A stretch of 64,000 nucleotides of DNA, from assembly GCA_035995185.1 (NCBI GenBank), contig DASYKT010000027.1, positions 1 through 64,000 of the forward strand. The letters run 5' to 3'. Below the pieces are notes generated by a model that saw only the letters and a program-made list of their open reading frames with translations, did not search any database and was not told where the DNA came from. The stretch is from DASYKT01 sp035995185. GTDB lineage: Bacteria; Acidobacteriota; Blastocatellia; Pyrinomonadales; Pyrinomonadaceae. The translations under genes were made by a program, and so were the position numbers. Below are positions 8,237-16,903 of this stretch, piece after piece; the first letter of the stretch is position 1; each line of letters starts with the position of its first letter.

Positions 8237-8714
8237 GAGAGGCTAGAGGTTAGAGACTAGAGGTTAGTTTGCTGTTTCCCACATGAGCGAAACTAATATC
8301 AAAAGTCATCGTGATTTAATTGCGTGGCAGAAAGCCATGACGCTGGCAGAATCTGTTTATAAATTGGCTGGCAAATTTCCAAGGGAAGAAGTTTATGGAT
8401 TAACGAGTCAAGTGAAACGTTCGGTTACCTCAATCCCGGCAAACATTGCAGAAGGACAAGGGAGACGTTCAAAAAAGGAATTTCAACAATTTTTAGGGCA
8501 TGCTCGGGGTTCTTTGTTAGAACTTGACACTCATTTGGAGTTGGCTTTACGTTTCAATTATATAAATATTGAGGAATATCGTAATGTTTATCCTCAGATT
8601 CAAGAAGTAGGACGGCTAGTAAATGGTTTGCTTCGATCTTTGAATGACTAACCTCTGATCGTCGGGCGCTCCAATCACAACTCTAGCCTCTAACCTCTAG
8701 CATCTAACCTCTAA
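8237..8714. mobile_element. Putative mini-element: four-helix-bundle gene between inverted arrays
   Basis: Left of the gene, 8241-8267 holds two 14-base units (GGCTAGAGGTTAGA, GACTAGAGGTTAG). Right of it, 8681-8713 holds the same motif in reverse complement (CTAGCCTCTAACCTCTAG onwards), and one more partial copy overlaps the stop codon at 8646-8657. The enclosed gene is clearly more AT-rich than its neighbours. The symmetry and the single enclosed ORF suggest an inserted unit, but no transposase or target duplication is seen. Confidence 0.55.
8283..8651 (+). CDS. Four-helix-bundle protein (23S rRNA intervening-sequence / Avd-like family)
   Basis: This 122-residue basic protein matches the family first described from 23S rRNA intervening sequences and structurally related to Avd, the accessory protein of diversity-generating retroelements. 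Family marks are SHRDLIAWQKAM near the start, VKRSVTSIPANIAEGQGR in the middle, and the L-x-x-L-D-T-H-L-E-L-A helix. Its biochemical role is unsettled; a nucleic-acid-binding role is suggested. It stands alone, not in rRNA, with no reverse transcriptase in the window. Confidence 0.9.
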   Translation: MSETNIKSHRDLIAWQKAMTLAESVYKLAGKFPREEVYGLTSQVKRSVTSIPANIAEGQGRRSKKEFQQFLGHARGSLLELDTHLELALRFNYINIEEYRNVYPQIQEVGRLVNGLLRSLND

Positions 8715-8726
8715 ATCAGATTTTTG

Positions 8727-8755
8727 TAGACAAAAACAGGTATTAGTTTGATAAT
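8727..8755 (+). promoter_or_regulatory. Candidate sigma-70 promoter for the pilin-domain gene
   Basis: TAGACA at 8727-8732 is separated by 17 bases from GATAAT at 8750-8755, each box one mismatch from consensus. It would start transcription about 57 bases before the ATG at 8819. The -10 box overlaps the 5' edge of a hairpin. Confidence 0.5.
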
Positions 8756-8790
8756 GGGATAGTAGTTCGCTGCTGTCCCATTTGCTTTTT
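8753..8790 (+). terminator. Hairpin with UUCG loop and T-rich tail
   Basis: AATGGGATAGTAG at 8753-8765 pairs with CTGCTGTCCCATT at 8770-8782 (13 pairs, two of them G-U in RNA) around TTCG, followed by TTTTT from 8786. It probably terminates the four-helix-bundle transcript. Confidence 0.65.
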
Positions 8791-8818
8791 CTTCTTTTCA
8801 AACCACGGAGATCAAATA

Positions 8819-9610
8819 ATGCTTATCAGATCCAACCTCAAACTTTTTGCTATCTTATTGTTTGTCATTCTAAGCCTTACCGGAGAAACTTCAGCGCAAG
8901 GCGTGCCGGTAAATGAAAAGTTTGCGACCCACGCGCTGCAAACCATTCACGCGGCCGAAGCGACGTTTTCCGCTACGGCCGGTGCGGGAAATTTTGGAAA
9001 CTTACAGCAGCTGCGAGATGCCGGGTTCATCGATGCCGCGTTGGCCGCGGGTGAAAAATACGGTTACAGATTTTCGCTGACCACTGCGCCGTTCATTCCC
9101 GGCCAGAGCCTGGCAAAGTTTCAGGTTTCGGCCGTTCCGCTGCGCTATAGTAAAACGGGAAAGCGTTCTTATTATATCGACCAGTCAGGCTCTATCCGTG
9201 GCGAAGACCATAACGGCGAACCGGCCACCATCAAAGACCCGCTCATTACGATCTGTTACGGTGAGTCGACCGTCGTCGCTTCAATGCGGGCCCTTCACTC
9301 CGCGGAGTCGACCTATTTCTCGACGGCGGGCGCAAATTTTCATTACGGCAGCATGTTCGAGCTTAACAACATGTCATTGATCGATCAGACACTCGCTGAC
9401 GGAGAAAAGTGCGGTTACTTTTTCCAGGTCACTAACATTGCGGCTGTGCCGGCAACAGGAACACCGGCGACGTTTAAGGTTTTGGCCCGTCCCTGGCAAT
9501 ATCCCGTGACCGGGATCCGGTCTTTTTATATCGATCAAAGCGGAGTGCTTCGCGGCGCGGACCATGCCGGCAGCTTTGGCAGCGTGAATGATCCCCCAAT
9601 ACAAAACTAG
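8819..9610 (+). CDS. Secreted protein with two tandem pilin-type globular domains
   Basis: A signal peptide (about residues 1-26, ending SAQG) is followed by two copies of an about 115-residue domain. Each starts ALQTIHAAEATF or ALHSAESTYF, continues through a L-x-x-x-G-F/S-I/L-ID-x-x-L-A-x-GEK-x-GY motif and ends with RSYYIDQSG or RSFYIDQSG. That pattern is the C-terminal globular part of acidobacterial type IV pilin-like proteins. The N-terminal methylation helix needed for pilus assembly is absent. A stand-alone secreted or periplasmic role is inferred. Confidence 0.75.
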   Translation: MLIRSNLKLFAILLFVILSLTGETSAQGVPVNEKFATHALQTIHAAEATFSATAGAGNFGNLQQLRDAGFIDAALAAGEKYGYRFSLTTAPFIPGQSLAKFQVSAVPLRYSKTGKRSYYIDQSGSIRGEDHNGEPATIKDPLITICYGESTVVASMRALHSAESTYFSTAGANFHYGSMFELNNMSLIDQTLADGEKCGYFFQVTNIAAVPATGTPATFKVLARPWQYPVTGIRSFYIDQSGVLRGADHAGSFGSVNDPPIQN

Positions 9611-9650
9611 TACAAAACTAAAGGTTTGTTTATACGTCTATAGTTGAAAC

Positions 9651-11417
9651 TTAGGTCCCGTCTTCAATTCCGATGGTTTTCAGAAGCTGTTGGAAATGAG
9701 CGTCGTCGTGCAAAACAAAAAGATCGAGCTCCGCCTGCAGATGCACCATCCGCCAGTCGCGTTTTTCCACCAGCCGATCTAGGTATTCAAACGCCTGGTC
9801 GAACTCGCCCAAGTTCGCGTAAATAGTTGCAAATTCATAGGCTACGTCATTCTCTTTTCCCAGAACCTCAAGTTTTTGCAGGCAATTCTGCGCCTCTTCT
9901 ACCTTGCCCGCGCGGGCAAAGGCCGAGCCGAAAGTGCCGATCAATTCCTTGGCCCCGTCGAACGAGCGCATCGAAAGCGTTTCCGCTTTGCGCAGCAGAG
10001 CAAAGGCGACGTCGTGCTGCTGGCGGATCGAATAGCTGGTTCCGAAAAGCAGGTAGACATGATAAAGCTTCGGTTCGTCTTTGTATTCCTCTATCAGTTT
10101 CTCGCCGATGTCCCAGGCTAATTCAAAATTTTTCTCGCGGTAATAAAGCTGCGCCTTAAGCCAAAGAGTTTGAAACGAAGACGAGTCCAGCTCCAGCGCA
10201 CGCTGTATCTGTTCGTGAGCTTCGCGGAAGCGCCCCCTGCGGCCGAGAAAATTCGCATAGAGCCGGTGAGTTTCTACGTCGTTCGGACTGATCTCGAGGG
10301 CGTTTTGAAACTCCTTTTCGGCGCGCTCCCAATTCCAGTCATAAAAGTAGGCAAAATAACCGAGCGTGGCATGAGCTTCGGCGATCGTCGGATCGAGCTC
10401 GAGCGCTTTGGTCAGCCAGGCGCGCGCCTTGACCAGATGTTCGCTGGCTGGCGAAAGCGACATCCGCAAATGCAGATGCGCATAAACATCGGCCAGGCCG
10501 CAAAACGCGAGGGCAAAATTTGGGTCAAGCTGCGTTGCCGAAACGAACTGCTCAAAAGCTTCCCAGAGATTCTGCGGCGTCTGTTTGCTCAGATAAAAAC
10601 GGCCCTTCAGATAAGCCTGATAGGCTTGGGCATTCGGCAGATGTTTCGGCGACAAAGCCGCCCGTTCTTCGTTGGTCATATTTAACAGTATTTGCTGCGC
10701 GATCTGCTCTGAGATCATATCCTGCAGGCGCGGCAGGTCCTGCAGTTTTGCTTCAAATTTCTCTCCGAAGGTAGTGCTTTGGGTGGCCAGATTTATTCCC
10801 TGTACGGTTATTTTTACGTCTTCACCGATCTGCATCAAAACACCGTCCAGAACGAATTGAACATCGAGATCGGCGCCTATCTGAAGCGGATTTCTGTCCT
10901 TTTCGACGTACTGTAAAACACTCCCGGTAGGACGGACGACGATCCTCTTGATACTGCTCAGGCGCGTGATCAATGAATCGGCAAATCCCAGCCCGAGATA
11001 CTTGTCTTCCTCGGCTAAACCGATGACCTGAAACGGCAGGATCGCAAGCGATACCGATTGCAGAAAATTTTCTTCAGAAGATTTTGAGATCTTTCTGACA
11101 TCGGCCACAAAGCGATAGCCGAATCGCGACACGGTCTCGATAAATTTAGGGTTGCGGTGATCGTTATCGTCAAAAACTTTTCGCAAGACCGAAATATTTC
11201 GCGTCAGTCCGATCTCTTCAACGATCACGTCGCCCCAGACGATATTCATCAATTCGTCTTTGGTCACCAACTGATTTTCTTTTTCGACCAGGGCGAGCAG
11301 AGTTTCAAAAGCTTTCGGGGTCAAAGCGATGGGACGGTCGCCCCGGGAAAGCTGCCGCTCAGCCGGAGAAAGGCGATAATTGCCAAACTCGTACGAAAAA
11401 GACTTGTCGTCCGCCAT
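9651..11417 (-). CDS. Winged-helix regulator with TolB-like and TPR domains
   Basis: From the ATG at 11417 the protein is 588 residues long. An OmpR/ToxR-type winged helix (about 1-105) includes LTPKAFETLLALVE and a C-terminal GYRFVADV hairpin. A TolB-N-like domain (about 120-260) contains SLAILPFQVIG. At least six TPR-like repeats fill 270-588. No membrane helix is evident, unlike CadC. Such proteins are abundant in Acidobacteria as one-component regulators with unknown inputs. A 30-residue upstream extension is open but lacks family similarity. It is convergent with the pilin-domain gene and divergent from the FG-GAP gene. Confidence 0.85.
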   Translation of the reverse strand: MADDKSFSYEFGNYRLSPAERQLSRGDRPIALTPKAFETLLALVEKENQLVTKDELMNIVWGDVIVEEIGLTRNISVLRKVFDDNDHRNPKFIETVSRFGYRFVADVRKISKSSEENFLQSVSLAILPFQVIGLAEEDKYLGLGFADSLITRLSSIKRIVVRPTGSVLQYVEKDRNPLQIGADLDVQFVLDGVLMQIGEDVKITVQGINLATQSTTFGEKFEAKLQDLPRLQDMISEQIAQQILLNMTNEERAALSPKHLPNAQAYQAYLKGRFYLSKQTPQNLWEAFEQFVSATQLDPNFALAFCGLADVYAHLHLRMSLSPASEHLVKARAWLTKALELDPTIAEAHATLGYFAYFYDWNWERAEKEFQNALEISPNDVETHRLYANFLGRRGRFREAHEQIQRALELDSSSFQTLWLKAQLYYREKNFELAWDIGEKLIEEYKDEPKLYHVYLLFGTSYSIRQQHDVAFALLRKAETLSMRSFDGAKELIGTFGSAFARAGKVEEAQNCLQKLEVLGKENDVAYEFATIYANLGEFDQAFEYLDRLVEKRDWRMVHLQAELDLFVLHDDAHFQQLLKTIGIEDGT

Positions 11418-11572
11418 TTTTAGTCTATTATTGGTAAAAATTCCAAAATTGTAAGCCTTTTGTAAGGACTTTTCGCGTTTATTCGGGCACAATTTTCCTC
11501 GAATCACAGCAACACTCGTTTTACATCGTTATCACGAAAAAATCGAATAGGCAATTTTTGAGGAAAAAATTT

Positions 11573-13369
11573 ATGACAAAATTACATCGAAATTCAATTG
11601 AAGAAAAAAAGAACGCCACTCTCCGTCGAGGAGTTATTTTAGCCGCAATGCTTTTCGGTGTTTTTGCATTCTCCGGAATCCAGGCATTTGCCCAGGCACC
11701 TCCGTGCGACGTGGTTGCGGCGCAGGTAGTGACCAGCGTCTCGACCAATTACACCGATGCGCAAACCGGCGCCTTTGGTGATTCGGGTTACCATATTTTG
11801 AATAGCGGCGAAACGGACCACTACATCCACATCTTTTACGATGCTCCGGATAACACGGTTTTCAAGGCTTACTTTAACGGAGTGGAGATCGCCACGCTGG
11901 AGCGCGTCCCGAACTCGCTCTTTGGCGAGTACTGGGCATGGGAAGGGTTCGGACTACCGCATCCCGTCGGCCACGTCGGTGACGTGATGTCGGTCACTAT
12001 GAATGGCCAACCGTTCGTCACCGGCAGCTACACGCGAGAGGTGGTTGACTACGAAGCCGCGGACGCCAGCACTCGAGTTTCGCCTACCGCTAATTGCACG
12101 GTCTACCGGGCCAAGGCATTTCTTCCTACTTCAGCGCATCCGTACACTTTAAGATCGGCCTTTATGTGGACGGTCACTCCGGTCGCGAACCCGGTAACCA
12201 AAATTACGATCAATGAGCCGAGTGAGGATGCGCCGGGAGTTATCGGCGCGGAGATCGCTCAATTGCAGCTTGGCAATACCACCACTTTTAACGGTTGGTT
12301 AACGACCCGCATCGTGCAATCGGACACTGTTTTGACCGAGGACCAATTCACCAAGATGAGGCAGGGCCTTTTGACGGTCAATACATACACCGCCGCGCAT
12401 CCGGGGGGTTATTCGAGCATCACGATTCATACGCAGGGTATTAACACCGGCAGCGATTTTGAAGGGGACGGGATGGCCGACCTCACCGTTTTCCGGCCAT
12501 CCGAGCAGGCGTGGTATATGAAGTTAAGTTCCACGGACCAAACGCAGAGCGTCATCTTCGGACATGCGAACGATAAATTGGTCGTGGGCGATTATGACAG
12601 CGATCGCAAGGCCGACATAGCGACCTTCCAGACCGATCATCCCGATTACCCCGGTAAAGGCGCCTGGCAGATCCTCAGGTCTTCCGATGGCGTGCTTCAA
12701 ACCGTTCAATGGGGCCTGGACAGCGATATTCCGATCGCCATGAGCATCGACACTAACAACGCCGTCGACCTGGGTGTTTTCCGCCCGTCGTCCGGCACGT
12801 GGTATATCAAGCGAATGGGCGACATTATCAAGCCGCTCGCGAAAGCAGCGAAATCCAAATCCATTGCCCCTGAAAATGCAATTGCTCCCGAAAACAGCGG
12901 AGCGCAGTATTACGTGTTCCAGTGGGGCACCAATGGAGATATACCCATGGCCGGGGATTTTGATAACGATAAGATCGACGAGCTGGTGGTTTTCCGTCCG
13001 TCAGAAGGCAATTGGTATATCTATAACTTTGCCAGGAACAGCTTTGAGATCTTCCATTGGGGAGCGAATGGCGACATTCCGATAGCTCGTGACTTTGATG
13101 GCGATCGCCGGACGGATCTGGCGGTTTACCGCCCGTCGAATGGCACCTGGTACATATACGCCAGCCTGGAAAATAACGTGATCATACGAAACCTGGGTAT
13201 CAGCGGAGATATCCCAGTTCCGGCTGATTTCGATAAGGACGGCGTGGCTGATATCGCTGTTTTCCGTCCGAGAAACGGTGTTTGGTACATAAACGGAAGC
13301 GCTAATAATTCGTATTATTTCACGAAATTTGGCTTAAATGGCGACATTCCTGCGGTAACACCAAGATAA
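11573..13369 (+). CDS. Secreted FG-GAP/VCBS repeat protein
   Basis: A 598-residue exported protein with a long signal peptide ending AFAQA. Residues about 30-280 form an all-beta region. Its last part (LTEDQFTKMRQGLLTVNTYT, then AHPGGYSSI) resembles a degenerate CHRD domain. From about 300 on there are six FG-GAP-like blades, each with D-x-D-x-D calcium-type loops followed by FRPSxGxWYI-like strands. An Ala/Pro/Lys-rich insert interrupts blade three. The start is the ATG with GAGGA eight bases upstream. An adhesive or surface role is inferred from the family. Confidence 0.85.
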   Translation: MTKLHRNSIEEKKNATLRRGVILAAMLFGVFAFSGIQAFAQAPPCDVVAAQVVTSVSTNYTDAQTGAFGDSGYHILNSGETDHYIHIFYDAPDNTVFKAYFNGVEIATLERVPNSLFGEYWAWEGFGLPHPVGHVGDVMSVTMNGQPFVTGSYTREVVDYEAADASTRVSPTANCTVYRAKAFLPTSAHPYTLRSAFMWTVTPVANPVTKITINEPSEDAPGVIGAEIAQLQLGNTTTFNGWLTTRIVQSDTVLTEDQFTKMRQGLLTVNTYTAAHPGGYSSITIHTQGINTGSDFEGDGMADLTVFRPSEQAWYMKLSSTDQTQSVIFGHANDKLVVGDYDSDRKADIATFQTDHPDYPGKGAWQILRSSDGVLQTVQWGLDSDIPIAMSIDTNNAVDLGVFRPSSGTWYIKRMGDIIKPLAKAAKSKSIAPENAIAPENSGAQYYVFQWGTNGDIPMAGDFDNDKIDELVVFRPSEGNWYIYNFARNSFEIFHWGANGDIPIARDFDGDRRTDLAVYRPSNGTWYIYASLENNVIIRNLGISGDIPVPADFDKDGVADIAVFRPRNGVWYINGSANNSYYFTKFGLNGDIPAVTPR

Positions 13370-13393
13370 AAAGGGTATTTCCTTCCTTTGGTC

Positions 13394-13426
13394 AAGCGGG
13401 GGCTGATAAGGCCTCCGCTTTTTTTG
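13394..13426 (+). terminator. Rho-independent terminator
   Basis: AAGCGGGGGC pairs with GCCTCCGCTT (one mismatch) around a seven-base loop and is followed by seven T. It follows the FG-GAP gene directly. Confidence 0.85.
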
Positions 13427-13559
13427 TTTAGATCGCCATCAGCGAAACCCAAAGGCGGTTTTTTCAGTTTTCGAGTGGATGCACTTAGTAAAAATTAAAA
13501 AAATCGGCATAATGTACATATATTTCAGTAATACAAAATACACATTTTTGGAGTGAATA

Positions 13560-14672
13560 ATGAAGATCGGATTACCGAAAGAGATAAAGGACAATGAATA
13601 TCGCGTAGGCCTGACGCCGGCCGGCGTGCGCGCTTTTACGGATGCCGGACATACGGTGTCTGTGCAAAAAAGTGCCGGTGAGGGCTCAGGTTTTGAAGAT
13701 GCGCTTTATGTAAAATCGGGCGCCACAATTCTGGATACGGCCGATGAGATCTGGGCCGAAGGCGATATGATCGTCAAGGTCAAGGAACCGATCGCACCGG
13801 AATACCCGCGCATGCGTGAAAACCAATTGCTTTTCACCTACCTGCACCTGGCGCCGGAACCGGAATTGACCAAGCAGCTACTGGAAAGAAAAGTGACCGG
13901 CGTGGCGTATGAGACGATCACCGATAAACAGGGCCGGCTGCCGCTGCTCACCCCCATGTCGGAAGTGGCCGGCAGAATGTCGGTCCAGGTCGGCGCGACA
14001 TATTTAGAGAAAATGAACGGCGGCAAAGGAATTCTGCTCGGCGGAGTGCCGGGCGTGCCGGCCGGGCGCGTAGTAATAATCGGCGGCGGCGTGGTCGGGA
14101 CCGAAGCTGCCAAGATGGCCATCGGCCTGGGCGCGCACGTTACCATCATCGATAAAAGTTTGGACCGCCTGCGCTATCTCGACGACATTTTTCTTTCCAA
14201 AGTTTCCACGCTCGCTTCCAGCCGCTATCAAATTCACGAAGCCATTTCGCATGCCGATCTGGTCATCGGCGCTGTGCTGGTGGTGGGCGCGGCCGCTCCG
14301 AAACTGGTGACGCGCGATATGCTGGCCGACATTCCCAAAGGCTCGATACTGGTGGACGTCGCCGTGGATCAGGGCGGATGTTTTGAGACGACGCACGCTA
14401 CCACGCACTCGAACCCGACTTATTACGAAGAAGGTGTTTTGCATTACTGCGTGGCGAATATGCCGGGCGCGGTTCCGCGCACATCGACCTTCGCTCTGAC
14501 GAACGCTACGCTGCCGTACGCGCTCGATCTGGCAAATAAAGGTTTCCTGAAAGCGGTCGGCGATGATGCGGGATTAAAAGAAGGCGTTAATACTTATGCC
14601 GGCAAACTAACTTACGAGGCGGTGGCTGCTTCGCAAAGCCTGGAATATACGTCGTTTGACTCACTCGTTTAA
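13560..14672 (+). CDS. ald: Alanine dehydrogenase
   Basis: This 370-residue enzyme interconverts L-alanine and pyruvate plus ammonia with NAD+. It keeps the full family signature: R15, K75 (IVKVKEP), catalytic H96 (YLHLAPEP), the Rossmann motif IIGGGVVGTEAAK and the MPGAVPRTST block near residue 300. The length is standard. It is monocistronic, behind a terminator and an AT-rich promoter region, and convergent with the receiver gene across an inverted repeat. Confidence 0.96.
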   Translation: MKIGLPKEIKDNEYRVGLTPAGVRAFTDAGHTVSVQKSAGEGSGFEDALYVKSGATILDTADEIWAEGDMIVKVKEPIAPEYPRMRENQLLFTYLHLAPEPELTKQLLERKVTGVAYETITDKQGRLPLLTPMSEVAGRMSVQVGATYLEKMNGGKGILLGGVPGVPAGRVVIIGGGVVGTEAAKMAIGLGAHVTIIDKSLDRLRYLDDIFLSKVSTLASSRYQIHEAISHADLVIGAVLVVGAAAPKLVTRDMLADIPKGSILVDVAVDQGGCFETTHATTHSNPTYYEEGVLHYCVANMPGAVPRTSTFALTNATLPYALDLANKGFLKAVGDDAGLKEGVNTYAGKLTYEAVAASQSLEYTSFDSLV

Positions 14673-14696
14673 AGGGAGTCTGAATTTCGGAGCAGG

Positions 14697-14790
14697 CATT
14701 TCGTGTTTTTAGTGTGATTCGTGGCTATGGCTTTATGGCTCTTTAATAACAGCCGGAAAATTTAACCACGAAGCACACGAAATGCACGAA
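14697..14790. repeat. Inverted repeat of the ACCACGAA/CACGAAA family
   Basis: CATTTCGTG...GATTCGTGG on the left is answered by CCACGAAGCACACGAAATG on the right, imperfectly, around an about 40-base loop. It separates two convergent genes. Related copies lie at 24738-24809, 28881-29034 and 30571-30660. Confidence 0.8.
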
Positions 14791-14800
14791 GCATGAGAAC

Positions 14801-15190
14801 TTAGGCAGAAGTAAGGGCTGGCTGGAGAAGTTCGGTAAGGATATCGACCAGCTCGTCTTTTAAGTTTACGGTTTTAAGTAATTGCGCGTTAGCCAGGGCC
14901 GCTATATTTTCATCGGCGAATGCTTCTTCTCTTCCGCTTAAAATAATAAAAGGAATGTCGGAAGTTTTTTCATTGCCGCGCAGCATCCGGCACAGATCGT
15001 GGCCGGTCATATGAGGCATCACATCGTCAGCCACCACGGCGTCAAAATCATTTGCCATCGCCATCTCAAACGCGGCTGAGCCATCCTCTGCAGAGGTCAC
15101 TTCAAATCCGGCACGGGTTAATGTCAGCGCCAGAAAATTGCGCATCGAGGAATCGTCTTCAGCGATGAGGATCTTCTTTTGCAGGCTCAT
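14801..15190 (-). CDS. Stand-alone response-regulator receiver protein
   Basis: A 129-residue CheY-like domain. It has the acidic pair EDD at 11-13, phospho-acceptor D55 (VVADDVMP) and a Ser in FIILSGR. The usual Lys-Pro turn is Lys-Thr (LLKTVN), a mild departure. There is no output domain, so it must act through protein contact. No partner kinase is nearby. The gene is single, with an inverted repeat downstream. Confidence 0.9.
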   Translation of the reverse strand: MSLQKKILIAEDDSSMRNFLALTLTRAGFEVTSAEDGSAAFEMAMANDFDAVVADDVMPHMTGHDLCRMLRGNEKTSDIPFIILSGREEAFADENIAALANAQLLKTVNLKDELVDILTELLQPALTSA

Positions 15191-15391
15191 AAATTTTCCA
15201 AGTATGTCGGGAGACTCGCTTAGCCCTGCGTGATAAAGCTTTTGTTTATAAAAGATATCATTATCCTTTATATGGTTTCACCGCTAGCTTAATTTCAGGA
15301 AAACTTTTTGTCAAACGCATCTGTGTTAAAATGCGTCTTATCAATAGTTAGATGCCAGGAACCTAAAAGTGGTTCTCTTTTAAGTATTAAA

Positions 15392-16840
15392 ATGTACGAA
15401 TTTGCAGTCACACCAGCCATCACCCAGTTACGCCGCCCCGGTGTTCTGCTTACCGAAGTAGAAGCCGGAAGCCTGGCCGAAGAATTGGAACTCGCGCCGG
15501 GCGATCGCATCGTCAAGGTGAACGGCCGCACCGTTCGCGACTATCTCGATTTTCGTTTTCAAACCGCGGGCGAGACCGAGATGACCTGGCTGGTGCGCAA
15601 GCCGAACGGCGAAAGCTGGGAGATCGAACTCGAGCGCGACGAAGGCGAAGACTTCGGAATGATGTTTGAGCAGATCGTGCCCCGCCAGTGCGCCAATGAA
15701 TGCCTCTTCTGCTTTTGCAAGGGCAACCCGGAAACGGCGCGGCCTTCACTTTTTGTGCGTGACGAAGACGTTCGTCTTTCGTTTCTCTATGGCAATTACA
15801 CGACGCTGACCTCGATCACACCGGACGAAATGAACCGCATTGTCGAGCAGCGTTTGTCACCCCAGTATGTGTCCGTGCACGCGACCGATCTCGACGTGCG
15901 TGCTTACCTGCTGGGCGTAAATAAAAAACGCGCCGATATCTCTGACAAGCTGCAGAGATTGCTCGACAACAACATTGAAATTCACGCGCAGGTGGTCTTG
16001 TGTCCCGGCATCAATGACGGCGAAGTGCTGCAAAAAACCGTGCGCGATCTCGCCAGCCATTATCCAAAGATAGTCAGCACGGCGATCGTGCCGCTCGGGC
16101 TGACGCGCTATAACACCGACCAGCGTCTGACCGCCGTTACGCCGGAATTTTGCCGGCAGGTGATAATGGAGATCACTCCGCTGCAGCGCGAATTTCGCAA
16201 AAAATTCGGAGTTACCTTTGCTTTCCTGGGTGACGAAATATATTTAAAAGCCGGATTGCCGATCCCTTCGCGCGCACACTATGGAAAATACCCGCAGATC
16301 GAAGACGGCGTGGGAATGGTGCGCACGTTTTTAAATAAATTCGATAATGTTCTGAAGAAAGCCGGGAGCGCAGACTTTAGTCTGCATAAAGACAAACTTC
16401 ACACACAAGTAAGTGCCGATGTAAGAACGCATCCACTTGCCATAAAACCCGAGAATCCAAAATCCCAAATCTCAAATCCAAAATCCCTCAATGGCACCAT
16501 TTTTACCGGCGAGATGTTTGCGCCCGTGTTGGCTGAGCAGCTCGAAAAATTCAACCGGCTTACCGGCGCGCGGCTGAGTGTAATGGGTGTCCCCAACACT
16601 TATTTCGGCGGCGATGTCGCGGTGGCGGGACTCTTGACCGGGCAGGACTTTCTGGCCGTAAAAGACAAGGTCAAAGGCGATTTTGCCGTCATTCCCAAAA
16701 ACACGATCAAATCCGATGAACCTATTTTTCTCGACGGGATGAAGTTTGATGAACTTAAAGCTCAATTCAAAGTTCCGGTCTATGACATGGATGTGATCGA
16801 TCTGATAAACGGGCTCCTTACCGACAAAGATAAGAAATAA
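15392..16840 (+). CDS. DUF512 / PDZ radical SAM family protein with internal insertion
   Basis: From the ATG at 15392 the protein has 482 residues. An N-terminal PDZ-like domain (about 1-75) contains LAPGDRIVKVNGR. A radical-SAM-like core carries the cysteine cluster CANECLFCFC near residue 105. The C-terminal DUF512 domain includes TGEMFAPVL and MGVPNTYFGGDVAVAGLLTG. The family is a putative iron-sulfur oxidoreductase of unknown reaction. About 45 residues between the two parts are encoded by a palindrome and a short tandem repeat (16364-16489) and are probably not native. An upstream in-frame start at 15308 adds 28 residues unlike the family. Confidence 0.88.
   Translation: MYEFAVTPAITQLRRPGVLLTEVEAGSLAEELELAPGDRIVKVNGRTVRDYLDFRFQTAGETEMTWLVRKPNGESWEIELERDEGEDFGMMFEQIVPRQCANECLFCFCKGNPETARPSLFVRDEDVRLSFLYGNYTTLTSITPDEMNRIVEQRLSPQYVSVHATDLDVRAYLLGVNKKRADISDKLQRLLDNNIEIHAQVVLCPGINDGEVLQKTVRDLASHYPKIVSTAIVPLGLTRYNTDQRLTAVTPEFCRQVIMEITPLQREFRKKFGVTFAFLGDEIYLKAGLPIPSRAHYGKYPQIEDGVGMVRTFLNKFDNVLKKAGSADFSLHKDKLHTQVSADVRTHPLAIKPENPKSQISNPKSLNGTIFTGEMFAPVLAEQLEKFNRLTGARLSVMGVPNTYFGGDVAVAGLLTGQDFLAVKDKVKGDFAVIPKNTIKSDEPIFLDGMKFDELKAQFKVPVYDMDVIDLINGLLTDKDKK
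16364..16489. repeat. Repeat material inserted in frame within the DUF512 gene
   Basis: It begins with the palindrome GCAGACTTTAGTCTGC (16370-16385) and ends with an AATCCAAAATCCCAAATCTC-type tandem repeat (16454-16487). Both are of a kind usually found between genes. The reading frame stays open throughout. Confidence 0.8.
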
Positions 16841-16842
16841 AA

Positions 16843-16876
16843 CATGTGGCGGAAAAATTTGCATTTCCGCCACATG
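16843..16876. terminator. Perfect hairpin between convergent genes
   Basis: CATGTGGCGGAAA and TTTCCGCCACATG form 13 perfect pairs around eight bases. There is no long T-run. The position between the stops of the DUF512 and TonB-like genes suggests a two-way terminator. Confidence 0.6.
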
Positions 16877-16903
16877 AACAAAGAATCAGAAGAAAATTAA
16901 CGC

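Noticed and set aside
8283..8651. Diversity-generating retroelement
   Set aside because: Only the Avd-like family protein is present; no reverse transcriptase, template repeat or variable repeat was seen.
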